Assembly (NCBI GenBank): GCA_040268355.1
Contig: JAWRIT010000112.1
Location: 1 to 14,972, forward strand
Direction: 5' to 3'
DNA length: 14,972 nucleotides
Source of the DNA: UBA1367 sp040268355
Lineage (GTDB): Bacteria; Actinomycetota; Coriobacteriia; Coriobacteriales; Atopobiaceae
In this document: piece by piece, positions 7,477 to 14,654 of the stretch
Layout of the letters: every line of letters starts with the position of its first letter
How positions within the stretch are numbered: position 1 is the stretch's first letter
Program-made: the position numbers and the translations under genes
The notes under the pieces: generated by a model
Told to the model about the DNA's origin: nothing
The model's input: the letters and a program-made list of their open reading frames with translations, nothing else
The model's database searches: none

Positions 7477-9018
7477 CTAGACGAGCCCAGTCTCCAAGAC
7501 AAGCGAATCCCTCTCGTTCCAGAACGCATCAAGATGTTCGACGGCCGAGCGGTAGATCTGCCATTTGCGCTCGTAGGCCGCCGTCGCCTCCGCACGTGGG
7601 ACAAAGGTCCTGCCCACCCTGACCATGCGCGCCGCCGCCTCGGGAAGGTCGCGGGCGTCACCTGCGGCCACCGAGCAGGCGATGGCGCAGCCGAGCGCCC
7701 CCACCTCGTGCGCGTCGACGGTCTCGACGGGCGCGCCCATGACGTCGGCGAACAGCTGCGCCCACACCTCCGAGCGCGCCGCTCCCCCCGAGAGGCGGAT
7801 GGCGCGGGGAGGCGCGTCCCTCGACGAGAGAAGCCGCTCGTAGTGCGCCCGATGGCAGAAGGCGATGCCCTCATAGACGGCTCGGGCGAGATGCGAGCGC
7901 GTGTGCGCGGCACTCATGCCCACAAAGGCGCCCATGGCGCGCGGGTTCACGTTGGACCCCATGAGGAAGGGCAGGAACGTGGGCACGTCCGTCTCGGGCG
8001 AGAGCTCCCCCACCCACTCGTTGACCACGTCATAGGCGCTAAGGCCCCGGACCGCGGCCTCCTTCCCCGCGTCGGGAAGCACCGTGCGCACGAACCACTC
8101 GTTGTTCCCCGCCGACGTGGCGCTCGACTCCTCCACCAGGTAGCTTCCAGGCAGGCAGAAGAGGGAGTTCATGGCGACGGAGCCGTCGACCACGGGGTCA
8201 CGGCGCATGTAGGCGTTGATCGACCAGGTGCCCGCGATCATGCAGACGAGGTCGCCCGTGACCACGCCCGAGGCAAGCGCGCAGGCGTCGATGTCAAAGA
8301 GCCCGCCGCAGACGGGCGTCCCGGGGGCGAGCCCCGTCGCGGCGGCCGCCTCCTCGCTCACGACGCCCGCCCGCTCGTCCGAGCGACAGAGGGGCGGAAG
8401 GGCTCCCGCCACCTCCTCGATCCCGAACAGGGAGAGCAGGCGCTCGTCGTATTCGCCCGTATGCAGGTTCATGAGGCCGGCACCCGAGTAATCGGTCAGC
8501 TCGGCGCGCGCCTCGCCCGTCAGCCGAAAGCGAACGTAGTCCTTGCACTCGAAGACGTATTGGATGTTCTCGTAGCTCGCGGGCTCGTGCCGCTTGAGCC
8601 ACGCGAGCAGCGCTGGTGGCTGACAGCTCATGACGTGCTGGCAGGAGAGCTCGAACGCCTTCGCCTCGGTGCCGTCGTGGCGCCACTGGCGGGCGATGTC
8701 GCGGGCGCGGTCGTCGGTCGAGGCGATCCCCATCCGTGTGGGACGTCCGTCCTTGCCCCACAGGTACAGCCCCTTGCCATGGCCACACACCCCCACGCAG
8801 GCGATGCTGGCCGCCTCCACGCCGGCACGTTCGATGACCTCGCGCGTCACCGAGCAGTTGGCCTCCCAGAGCACGTCCATGTCGCGCTCCACAAAGCCCG
8901 GGCGCTCCATGACCGACGGCGTCGAGACGCTCGCGGAGGCGCACTCGCGGCCTCGCTCGTCAAAGAGCGCGGCCTTGGTCGTGGTGCCGCCGTTGTCCAA
9001 GCCAAGGTAGTAGCGCAT
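7477..9018 (-). CDS. FGGY-family carbohydrate kinase, L-xylulose kinase (LyxK)-like, 513 aa
   Basis: A cytoplasmic kinase that phosphorylates a keto-sugar with ATP. The ASKHA nucleotide loop GLDNGGTTTK is at residues 6-15, GHGKGLYLWGKDGRP at 79-93, GGLFD with the probable catalytic aspartate D242 at 238-242, AGTWSIN at 262-268, and the second nucleotide motif SGGAARSEVW at 410-419. The pattern around GKGLYLWGKDGRPTRMGIASTDDRA and the ERDMDVLW segment match, as I remember it, E. coli LyxK better than D-xylulokinase. Length (about 500) is normal. The ATG is preceded by AGGAAGGGTGA. It lies 87 bp after the TIM-barrel gene, which would suit a product such as a ketopentose 5-phosphate needing epimerisation. 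Other FGGY substrates (ribulose, rhamnulose, erythritol) cannot be excluded. Confidence 0.9.
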   Translation of the reverse strand: MRYYLGLDNGGTTTKAALFDERGRECASASVSTPSVMERPGFVERDMDVLWEANCSVTREVIERAGVEAASIACVGVCGHGKGLYLWGKDGRPTRMGIASTDDRARDIARQWRHDGTEAKAFELSCQHVMSCQPPALLAWLKRHEPASYENIQYVFECKDYVRFRLTGEARAELTDYSGAGLMNLHTGEYDERLLSLFGIEEVAGALPPLCRSDERAGVVSEEAAAATGLAPGTPVCGGLFDIDACALASGVVTGDLVCMIAGTWSINAYMRRDPVVDGSVAMNSLFCLPGSYLVEESSATSAGNNEWFVRTVLPDAGKEAAVRGLSAYDVVNEWVGELSPETDVPTFLPFLMGSNVNPRAMGAFVGMSAAHTRSHLARAVYEGIAFCHRAHYERLLSSRDAPPRAIRLSGGAARSEVWAQLFADVMGAPVETVDAHEVGALGCAIACSVAAGDARDLPEAAARMVRVGRTFVPRAEATAAYERKWQIYRSAVEHLDAFWNERDSLVLETGLV

Positions 9019-9105
9019 GAGATCACCCTTCCTGTGGTCACGATGCGGGCGATGGGCACGCCTTTCGGGCTTCGCACGGAGATGCCACCCCGGCGGAGGC
9101 CCGAC

Positions 9106-10026
9106 CTAGCGCATGCCGGCCAGCTCGAGGCAGCGGCCCAGAAACGCGCGGCCATGCTCCTCCACCAGCCAAAGGTTGGCGCCGGGGTGCCCGTGGATCT
9201 CCACCGAGACGTACACGTCGCTCACGCCCACAGGACGATCGAAGGACGCCACCTTGTCAAGGATCTGCGCGCCGACCTCAGGCGTGAGGAAGCCCTCGGT
9301 CTGCCAGTCGGGCGCTATGGCGCAGTCCATGTGGAGGTCGCCGTAGCAGGGGTGATTGGGATCGCAGATGGCATCGCAGAGATGGAACTGCGCGAGGTAG
9401 GGCGCGGCGAGCTCGAGCGAGCGCATGAGGTCGATGCCACCGAGCGCCTCGTGCGCGCTGTCCCAGTGGATGAACGCGTTGGCGCAGCGGTCGTGGATGG
9501 GCGCGAACCAGCCCACGCACTCCTCCATGGGCCCGATGAGGCCCTTCTTGAACGCATAACGATCCAGCGGCTCGATCGTGAGGTTCATGCCGAGCGTCGA
9601 GAGGTGGTCGGCGAGCTCCACCATGGACTCGGCGAGGACCAGCTTCGCCGGACCCCTGAGGGAGGCGCCGGGGTCGTCCCCGCTCGGAATGCAGAGGTTG
9701 GTGTAGCCCGCGTCCGCCGAGAGGTCCGCGAGCTGCTTCACGAGGTCGACGGCCTTCCTGCGACCGTCCTGGTCAAGGTCGGCCAGGCTGAGTCCCTGGT
9801 CCTTGACGTAGGGCGTGGCCGAGGTGCCCCCAAAGAGGCCATGGCGCTCGATGACGTCACGCACGTGGCGGCGGTGGAGCTCGTCAAAGAACACGGGGAG
9901 CTCGACCCCCTCGTAGAAGCCCTTGTCGACCACCCGGTCGAGCACGTCTGACATTCGTCGCTCGTCGTGCATGTAGGGCATGAACATCTCGAGCAGGTGC
10001 ACCGACGTCCTCAGCTGCTGTGCCAT
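9106..10026 (-). CDS. Xylose-isomerase-like TIM-barrel sugar (phosphate) isomerase/epimerase, 306 aa
   Basis: This belongs to the AP-endonuclease-2 / xylose isomerase-like TIM-barrel family, which includes L-xylulose-5-phosphate 3-epimerases and ketose 3-epimerases. The expected divalent-metal ligands at strand ends can be picked out: E152 (TIEPLDR), D189 (HWDSAHE), H215 (QFHLCD) and E276 (VEIHGH). No signal peptide is present, so the enzyme is cytoplasmic. The ATG has GAGGAG about five bases upstream. It lies between a PfkB-type kinase and an FGGY kinase with gaps of 91 and 87 bp, consistent with interconverting a ketose or its phosphate within the same pathway. Whether it acts before or after phosphorylation cannot be told. 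The fold assignment is firm; the reaction is inferred from context. Confidence 0.85.
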   Translation of the reverse strand: MAQQLRTSVHLLEMFMPYMHDERRMSDVLDRVVDKGFYEGVELPVFFDELHRRHVRDVIERHGLFGGTSATPYVKDQGLSLADLDQDGRRKAVDLVKQLADLSADAGYTNLCIPSGDDPGASLRGPAKLVLAESMVELADHLSTLGMNLTIEPLDRYAFKKGLIGPMEECVGWFAPIHDRCANAFIHWDSAHEALGGIDLMRSLELAAPYLAQFHLCDAICDPNHPCYGDLHMDCAIAPDWQTEGFLTPEVGAQILDKVASFDRPVGVSDVYVSVEIHGHPGANLWLVEEHGRAFLGRCLELAGMR

Positions 10027-10117
10027 GATCTCTCCTCACCCTCGTGCTCGTTGTTGCGCTCCTCCACGTGCCCTCGTCAGATTCCGTCACGCCACGCGTA
10101 AGACCCCCGCGCGCCGC

Positions 10118-11167
10118 CTACCGCGCGACCCGCGTGCCCGACGACGTGCCCGCGACCGCAGCGATCTCGTCCGCGGTGACGAAGTTCGAGTCCCCGCGGA
10201 TCGTGAGCTTGAGCACGCTCGCTGCGATGGCGTACTCGACAAGCCTCTCGGCGTCAAAGTCGTGCAGCATCCCATGGATGAGGCCGGCCGAGAAGGCGTC
10301 GCCCGCCGCCACGCCCTCGAGCACATGCACGCGATGCACGCGCGAGAAGTGCGCCTCGCCGTCGACGTAGACCATCCCCATCCAGTCGCTGTCCTCGACC
10401 GAGCGGATGTTGCGGATGACGGAGGCCACCATCTGGCAGCCAAAGCGCTCGCAGATGTCCCGGGCGTCAAGGGCGTAGTCGGCCGCCTCGTCTATGCCCG
10501 TGGCAAGCGAGCCGCTCGCGTGCCCGATGCCCAGCGTGGCGGGCGCGTCCTCGTCGTTGGCGACACACACGTCCACCAGCGGCAACAGAGTCGCCATGGC
10601 AGCCTGGGCATGCTGTTGGGACCACATCATCGCGCGGTAGTTGAGGTCGCACACGGTGAGGATGCCGCGCTCGCGGCAGGCCGTCAGCGCCTCGACGCAG
10701 GTGGGCACCATCTCGTCGGACACCGCAACCGTGATGCCCGAGAAGTAGAAGACGTCCACGTCCTCCAGGATCTTGTCCCAGGCGAAGTCCTGGTGCGAAG
10801 CGAGGTTCATCGCGGAATACTTGCGGTCGTAGACGCAGGTGTTGGAGCGCTCGGAGGCTCCCAGCTCAAAGTAATAGGTGCCCAGGCGGTCTCCCTGGCG
10901 CAGCACGCGCGAGACGTCCACGCCGTACATGCTGAGGCTGCGCAGCGCGCAGTCCCCGATCCGTCCGGACGGAACGACCGAGACGAACGCGGCGCCGTCG
11001 CCCTGGTAGGCAAGGGACAGCGCGACGTTCGCCTCGGCGCCGCCATAGCGGGCGTCAAAGGAGGTCGTCTGCTCGATGCGCAGGTTGTTGGGCGGAGAGA
11101 GCCTGAGCATGATCTCCCCAAAGGTGAGGACCTTGGCATCCGGCGTGAGGCCTTGCGTCGCTGTCAT
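10118..11167 (-). CDS. kdgK: PfkB-family sugar kinase, 2-keto-3-deoxygluconate kinase (KdgK)-like, 349 aa
   Basis: The N-terminal TFGEIMLRLSPP (residues 15-26) and YGGAEANVAL (41-50) are hallmarks of 2-keto-3-deoxygluconate kinases, which make KDPG for cleavage to pyruvate and glyceraldehyde 3-phosphate. DLNYRAMMW (174-182) and NDED (204-207) follow, and the active-site loop is GVAAGDAFSAG (285-295) with D290 as the catalytic base. Most PfkB kinases have GAGD where this has AAGD, a mild but unusual change in the anion hole. I chose the ATG at 11167; the frame stays open upstream to 11317 but through degenerate repeats. The ribosome binding site is weak (GGGATGTG), and ATG 11182 is an alternative. 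No KDPG aldolase is in the window. The gene is first in the minus-strand run and has a putative operator about 150 bp upstream. KDG as substrate is likely but not certain within the ribokinase superfamily. Confidence 0.85.
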   Translation of the reverse strand: MTATQGLTPDAKVLTFGEIMLRLSPPNNLRIEQTTSFDARYGGAEANVALSLAYQGDGAAFVSVVPSGRIGDCALRSLSMYGVDVSRVLRQGDRLGTYYFELGASERSNTCVYDRKYSAMNLASHQDFAWDKILEDVDVFYFSGITVAVSDEMVPTCVEALTACRERGILTVCDLNYRAMMWSQQHAQAAMATLLPLVDVCVANDEDAPATLGIGHASGSLATGIDEAADYALDARDICERFGCQMVASVIRNIRSVEDSDWMGMVYVDGEAHFSRVHRVHVLEGVAAGDAFSAGLIHGMLHDFDAERLVEYAIAASVLKLTIRGDSNFVTADEIAAVAGTSSGTRVAR

Positions 11168-11182
11168 GCGTTCACATCCCAT

Positions 11183-11232
11183 CTGGTTGGCTGGTGGGCG
11201 GGCTGGGCTGGCTGGCGATGGCTGGCGGTGGC
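11183..11232. repeat. Degenerate GGCTGG repeat tract in the kinase leader
   Basis: Several copies of GGCTGG/GGCTGGC, separated by GTGGGC or GATG, lie directly before the kinase start. In the minus-strand mRNA this reads as a C- and A-rich CCAGCC leader, probably unstructured. The in-frame open extension of the kinase through this tract is therefore likely to be non-coding. Confidence 0.5.
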
Positions 11233-11315
11233 ACCGACCATCGGCCTGAGTCGACCGCAGCCATCTGCGGCCCAACTGGACGCGGCCATCCACAGTCATT
11301 GGCCATGGGTGGCAC

Positions 11316-11328
11316 ATCTGAAATATTA
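11316..11328. promoter_or_regulatory. Putative operator upstream of the kinase operon
   Basis: Plus-strand ATCTGAAATATTA. The first eleven bases exactly match the reverse complement of 4352-4362 upstream of permease 1. The minus-strand TAATAT (11328-11323) within it could serve as a -10 box, which would make the site a repressor target, although no good -35 is visible 17 bases further upstream. Confidence 0.42.
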
Positions 11329-11486
11329 CCCTTGCCCCATTCCTGGAGCTCCACTTGCATCCGCAGACGGCGCAAAGTTGCTTGCCACCGTGACCGAGTA
11401 GATATATGTGGGGATTGACCTCTCACTTTACAAAAGCTGTCTGCAGCCGAAAGCCGCGGATGCCCCTCCGTCACGCTCAGAAGCAT

Positions 11487-11509
11487 CTGTTATTCTAGTT
11501 TGCTAACAG
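11487..11509 (+). promoter_or_regulatory. Extended -10 promoter overlapped by a palindrome, PanE-like gene
   Basis: CTGTTA-N11-TAACAG has perfect 6-bp arms (11487-11492 and 11504-11509). It overlaps TG-T-TATTCT (11488-11496), a good extended -10 element, about 65 bp before the ATG; the -35 region is poor. The arrangement suits a repressor that blocks the promoter. It differs in sequence from the CTGAAATAT sites, so a different regulator is likely. Confidence 0.45.
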
Positions 11510-11560
11510 CAGGCCAGTCATGTGCGTGCGAGCACGCATGAGGACCACCGGGGAGGGACC

Positions 11561-12490
11561 ATGAAGATCGCAGTCATCGGGTGCGGGGCCATGGGCGGGC
11601 TGTTCGGGGCCTACCTCAGCCAACAAAACGACGTCACCGTCATAGACGTGGACGAGGCGACCATAGCCGCCATCAACGAGCATGGCCTCACCGTGGAGGA
11701 GCCGGACGGCAGCTCGCGCACCTACCACCCCCGCGCCATGGTGTCGGGCACGGCAACTGAGCCGGTCGACCTCGCCATCCTGTTCGTGAAGGCGACGGCG
11801 AGCAGGGCGGCCCTTTCGTCCAACGTCGGGATCCTGGGGCCCGACACCTACCTCCTCACCCTCCAGAACGGCAGTGGTCACGAGGACGTGCTGGGCGCGT
11901 TCGCAGATGCGTCCCACGTGGTCATTGGGACGACACAGCACAATGCCAGCCGGGGTGACGCCGGCCAGGTGCGCCACGGCGGAAGCGGGGCCACCGTCAT
12001 CGGCGCACCCCATGGAACCGAGCGCGACCTTGCCCCCATCGTCGCGGCCTTCTCGGCGTCCGGCCTCGAGATCAGCGCGAGCGACGACGTGCAGCGGCTC
12101 ATCTGGGCAAAGCTCTTCACCAACGTCTCCGCAAGCGCGTGCACCGCCCTCCTGCAGATGCCGATGGGCTACCTTGCCGACAACGCGCACGCATGGCAGC
12201 TCTGCGCCCAGCTCGTGGAGGAGGCCGTTGCCGTGGCGCGGGCCCAGGGCTTCTCGTTTGACGCAAAGGAGCAGCTCGCGATGGTGCGGCGCGTGTGCGA
12301 GACAAGCCCCGAGGGCCTGACCAGCATTTGCGTGGACATCGCACGCGGGAGGAAGACCGAGGTGGACACCATCACCGGCTACGTGGTGCGCACGGCCAGG
12401 GAGCTGGGCGTGCCGGCGCCTGGTCACGAGCTGGTGCTCACGATGATCCATGCGCTCGAGGAGCGGAAGCCGGCACGCATCGTGCGCTGA
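11561..12490 (+). CDS. 2-dehydropantoate 2-reductase (ApbA/PanE)-family oxidoreductase, 309 aa
   Basis: An NADP-dependent reductase of 2-keto acids. The N-terminal Rossmann motif GCGAMG is at residues 7-12. The catalytic lysine and neighbouring asparagine match K184 and N188 in IWAKLFTNVSAS, and the C-terminal signature DIARGRKTEVDTITGYV (259-275) carries the conserved glutamate E267. Length (about 300) is normal. The ATG at 11561 has GGGAGGG four bases upstream and starts MKIAVIGCGAMG as usual; an upstream in-frame ATG would add 13 residues before the Rossmann strand. The gene stands alone and diverges from the sugar-kinase operon, with no pantothenate genes nearby. It may be true PanE or a paralogue reducing another 2-keto acid, and the window cannot decide. 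It converges on the MazG-like gene with 25 bp between the stops and no obvious terminator. Confidence 0.88.
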   Translation: MKIAVIGCGAMGGLFGAYLSQQNDVTVIDVDEATIAAINEHGLTVEEPDGSSRTYHPRAMVSGTATEPVDLAILFVKATASRAALSSNVGILGPDTYLLTLQNGSGHEDVLGAFADASHVVIGTTQHNASRGDAGQVRHGGSGATVIGAPHGTERDLAPIVAAFSASGLEISASDDVQRLIWAKLFTNVSASACTALLQMPMGYLADNAHAWQLCAQLVEEAVAVARAQGFSFDAKEQLAMVRRVCETSPEGLTSICVDIARGRKTEVDTITGYVVRTARELGVPAPGHELVLTMIHALEERKPARIVR

Positions 12491-12515
12491 GCCAGGGACG
12501 CTCGCCAGAGCCTCG

Positions 12516-12869
12516 CTACCTGCTCCAGCTGCGGCTGACGTTGACCGCTTCCTTCGCATGGAACGCGTCGTACAGGTCTATGCCGAGCACGTTGCAGATC
12601 GAGACCAGCACGATGAACACGTCGGCGACCTCTGACTCGATCGAGTCGTAGTTCGCCTCGCGCTCATGGTCGATCGAGCTTGCCGCGTCCTCCTTCCGGA
12701 TCGCCTTCGCGAGCTCGCCGACCTCCTCGAACAGGAGGAGCATCTTCTCCTTCGCTCCCTGCCCGTCGAAGCCCCGCAGAAAGAAGCAGGTCCTCAGGTA
12801 GTCCTGGATCTCCCCCAGCGACGCCTCGCTGGTCAGAGATCGCAGCAGCTCCGTCTGCTCGCTTTGCAT
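12516..12869 (-). CDS. MazG-like nucleotide pyrophosphohydrolase, 117 aa
   Basis: A small all-alpha NTP pyrophosphohydrolase-type protein that would hydrolyse (d)NTPs to NMP and pyrophosphate with magnesium. The family signature EExxE...ExxD is complete: E48, E49 and E52 in LLFEEVGELAKAIRK and E80/D83 in ESEVADV, 27 residues between the two parts. It is a single-domain form, near the usual 100-120 residues. I chose the ATG at 12869-12867, preceded by AAGGGAG; a GTG at 12884 would overlap the upstream gene and put that ribosome binding site inside the protein. The ribosome binding site overlaps the antiporter stop codon, so the two genes are cotranscribed and probably translationally coupled. 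Its biological substrate (house-cleaning of damaged nucleotides, or a signalling nucleotide) is unknown. Confidence 0.87.
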   Translation of the reverse strand: MQSEQTELLRSLTSEASLGEIQDYLRTCFFLRGFDGQGAKEKMLLLFEEVGELAKAIRKEDAASSIDHEREANYDSIESEVADVFIVLVSICNVLGIDLYDAFHAKEAVNVSRSWSR

Positions 12870-12874
12870 CCCGT

Positions 12875-12881
12875 CTCCCTT
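12875..12881 (-). promoter_or_regulatory. MazG-like gene ribosome binding site overlapping the antiporter stop codon
   Basis: Minus-strand AAGGGAG, whose first base is the last base of the antiporter's TGA (12883-12881), five bases before the MazG-like ATG. Terminating ribosomes can reinitiate here, which ties the expression of the two genes together. Confidence 0.65.
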
Positions 12882-14530
12882 CACGACATGAGCGCCTCGG
12901 CCCCTGGTTCCGGCTGAGAGGCACCCTCCTTGGCCTGCGACGCAAGTTGCGCCAAGACCAGAATGTCACCTGGCTTGATCAGCGTGTCGCCAGCCGGAAT
13001 GATCGTGGCAATGCCACGTTTGATGAGGATCACGCGGTTGGCGTGGGCTTGGGGGATCTGCGAGAGCGTTCGGTTCGCATAGTGCCTCCTGCCCTCGACG
13101 ACCACCTCGCGCAGGGTCAGGCGTCCCCTGTCCTCAAAGCTGCGCGCCGCCAAGACCAACAGGTCCCCCTCGAGTAGCGTCGTTGTGCCATCGGGGACAA
13201 CGACCTCGCCTCCGCGGACGATCATGGCAACAAGCAGGTCGGGCGGAAGCCGGAGCTGGGCGAGCGACTGGCCGCACCAGACGTGCCCGGAGTCCAGCCG
13301 CAGCTTGATGAAGCTGATGTCGCTGTCTTCCTCGTAGTCGGTGAAGGTGCGTCCGATGTCTGCCGCCGAGTCGATCATGCCAAGCCGCCTGGCCATGCCA
13401 GGAAGCAACGTCCCCTGAACGGAGATAGACAGCAGCACCATGCAAAATACCAGGTTGTAAAGGTTGTAGGTGCTATCCACGTTGCTCAGGACCGCTCCGA
13501 TGGCAAACACGACGGAAGCGGCGCCGCGCAGGCCGGCCCATGAGACCAGCGCGATCTGGCCGAGCCTTGGGCGGAACGGCGCGAGCAGCGCCGCGCTGAC
13601 TGCCGGGCGGGCCACCAGCGTGAGGAAGGCCGTGAGGACCAGTGCGGGGACGGCGACGGCAGGTAGCTCGATCGGCGTGACCAGAAGCCCCAGAAGGAAG
13701 AAGATCAACACCTGCGCCACGTGGGTGAGCACGTCAAAGAAGTGGACCAGGTACTTCTTTTGAGGAAGTCGCGCGTTGCCTATCCACACGCCGCAAAGGT
13801 ACGTGCCGAGGTAGCCGTTCCCGCCACACTGCGTTGGGATAGCGTAGGCCAGCACCATGACGGCCAGCAGAAAGACCGTGTGGCTCTGCTGTGAGGGAAG
13901 CAGCTGCCCATGCAGCAGCCGCACCGCCAGCCATCCCAGGGCCAGGCCGCACACGGCACCGATTGCCACCTGCCCCGCCAGCAGGAGGGGGACGGAGACC
14001 GACTGGCCACTGAGCAGGGCTATCGCCACCGTCGTGAGCATAAAGCTCATGGGGTCGTTGGAGCCGGACTCGACCTCCAGAAGCGAGTCCGTGTGGTACT
14101 TGAGCGCGAGCCCTTGAGAGCGGAGGATGCTGAAGACCGAGGCGGCATCGGTGGATGAGATCACGGCGCCGACGAGAAGGCTCTCCATCCAGGAGAGCGC
14201 GAGGGCGACGTGGGCAAACAGCGCCACCGCCCCCGCCGTGCCCACCACCCCAAGGGTGGACATCAGCACGGATGGGAGCAGGACGGGACGTGCGGTTCGT
14301 ATATTGGTTCCAAATCCTCCATAGAACATGATGAAGATCAGGCATATGGAGCAGACGACACTGACGGCGGTGTAGTCATCAAAGGGAATCCGTATGAGGC
14401 CGTTCTCCCCAAAGAGCATGCCCAGCCCAATAAAGATCAACAGGGACGGAACTGGGATGTTCTCCAAGAATCGATTGAGGAGAATGCAGATCAAAATGAC
14501 GCTTCCCATGAGCAAGAGCTGCTCGTTCAA
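12881..14530 (-). CDS. CPA1-type Na+(K+)/H+ antiporter with two C-terminal RCK_C domains, about 549 aa
   Basis: A membrane antiporter of the NhaP2/CvrA type, exchanging K+ or Na+ for protons. About 12-13 membrane segments fill residues 5-395. The ion site is visible as STDAA (126-130, D128) and ESGSNDP (154-160, N158/D159). The soluble tail holds two RCK_C (TrkA-C)-like units, about 407-466 (FIKLRL...GDLLVLAA) and 475-535 (VVVEG...GDILVLAQ); such domains bind nucleotide ligands, in some bacteria c-di-AMP. The start is uncertain. I prefer the TTG at 14530 with GGGTGA upstream, because TM1 begins soon after. A TTG at 14569 is also in frame, but sits right against a stable hairpin (14571-14588), and the ATG at 14509 lacks a ribosome binding site. 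It is the first gene of a two-gene unit with the MazG-like protein. Confidence 0.85.
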   Translation of the reverse strand: MNEQLLLMGSVILICILLNRFLENIPVPSLLIFIGLGMLFGENGLIRIPFDDYTAVSVVCSICLIFIMFYGGFGTNIRTARPVLLPSVLMSTLGVVGTAGAVALFAHVALALSWMESLLVGAVISSTDAASVFSILRSQGLALKYHTDSLLEVESGSNDPMSFMLTTVAIALLSGQSVSVPLLLAGQVAIGAVCGLALGWLAVRLLHGQLLPSQQSHTVFLLAVMVLAYAIPTQCGGNGYLGTYLCGVWIGNARLPQKKYLVHFFDVLTHVAQVLIFFLLGLLVTPIELPAVAVPALVLTAFLTLVARPAVSAALLAPFRPRLGQIALVSWAGLRGAASVVFAIGAVLSNVDSTYNLYNLVFCMVLLSISVQGTLLPGMARRLGMIDSAADIGRTFTDYEEDSDISFIKLRLDSGHVWCGQSLAQLRLPPDLLVAMIVRGGEVVVPDGTTTLLEGDLLVLAARSFEDRGRLTLREVVVEGRRHYANRTLSQIPQAHANRVILIKRGIATIIPAGDTLIKPGDILVLAQLASQAKEGASQPEPGAEALMS

Positions 14531-14570
14531 ACAATTCACCCACTTTTTGGTGAGAGGCCTGCCCAGCAAG

Positions 14571-14588
14571 GAGCCTCTCGCGAGGCTC
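14571..14588 (-). other. Hairpin in the antiporter leader
   Basis: GAGCCTC (14571-14577) and GAGGCTC (14582-14588) form a perfect 7-bp stem with a four-base loop. In the minus-strand mRNA it ends two bases before the TTG at 14569, so it would hinder initiation there and favours the downstream start. Confidence 0.4.
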
Positions 14589-14641
14589 GCGGGCCGGGGA
14601 CTCGCGCATGTCCCACGCGTGCCTGTTCCTACAAGTCATAT

Positions 14642-14654
14642 GCCTAGTCTAGGC
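14642..14654. promoter_or_regulatory. Palindrome upstream of the antiporter, possible operator
   Basis: GCCTAG-T-CTAGGC, a perfect 13-base palindrome about 110 bp upstream of the antiporter start. CTAG-containing words are rare in many bacteria, which makes a perfect palindrome around two of them noticeable. The binder is unknown. Confidence 0.3.

Larger units (their letters stand above)
11168..11560. other. 393-bp divergent intergenic region between the KdgK-like and PanE-like genes
   Basis: This holds the leaders and promoters of two divergent genes. Next to the kinase start lies a degenerate GGCTGG repeat tract (11183-11232). A small perfect hairpin, CCGCAG-CCAT-CTGCGG, is at 11255-11270. 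The putative operator is at 11316-11328 and overlaps a minus-strand TAATAT. An AT-rich stretch around 11398-11445 contains further possible promoter sequence. The plus-strand promoter and palindrome are at 11487-11509. I see no small gene here. Confidence 0.6.

Noticed and set aside
7534..9951. Very long plus-strand open frame (805 codons) opposite the FGGY kinase and epimerase genes
   Set aside because: It is antisense to two well-supported genes, rich in R, H, G, V and L from complementary high-GC codons, has no family motifs, and crosses gene boundaries. The same applies to plus-strand frames at 884-2521, 2558-4009, 4562-5995 and 9980-11401.
11168..11317. 50-residue N-terminal extension of the KdgK-like kinase
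   Set aside because: It translates the GGCTGG repeat tract and hairpin region, and the kinase fold begins at the TFGEIMLRL strand shortly after the ATG at 11167.
14531..14569. TTG start at 14569 for the antiporter
   Set aside because: A stable hairpin ends two bases before it and the upstream purines are paired in that hairpin. The TTG at 14530 has a GGGTGA at good spacing. I treat this as unresolved rather than disproved.
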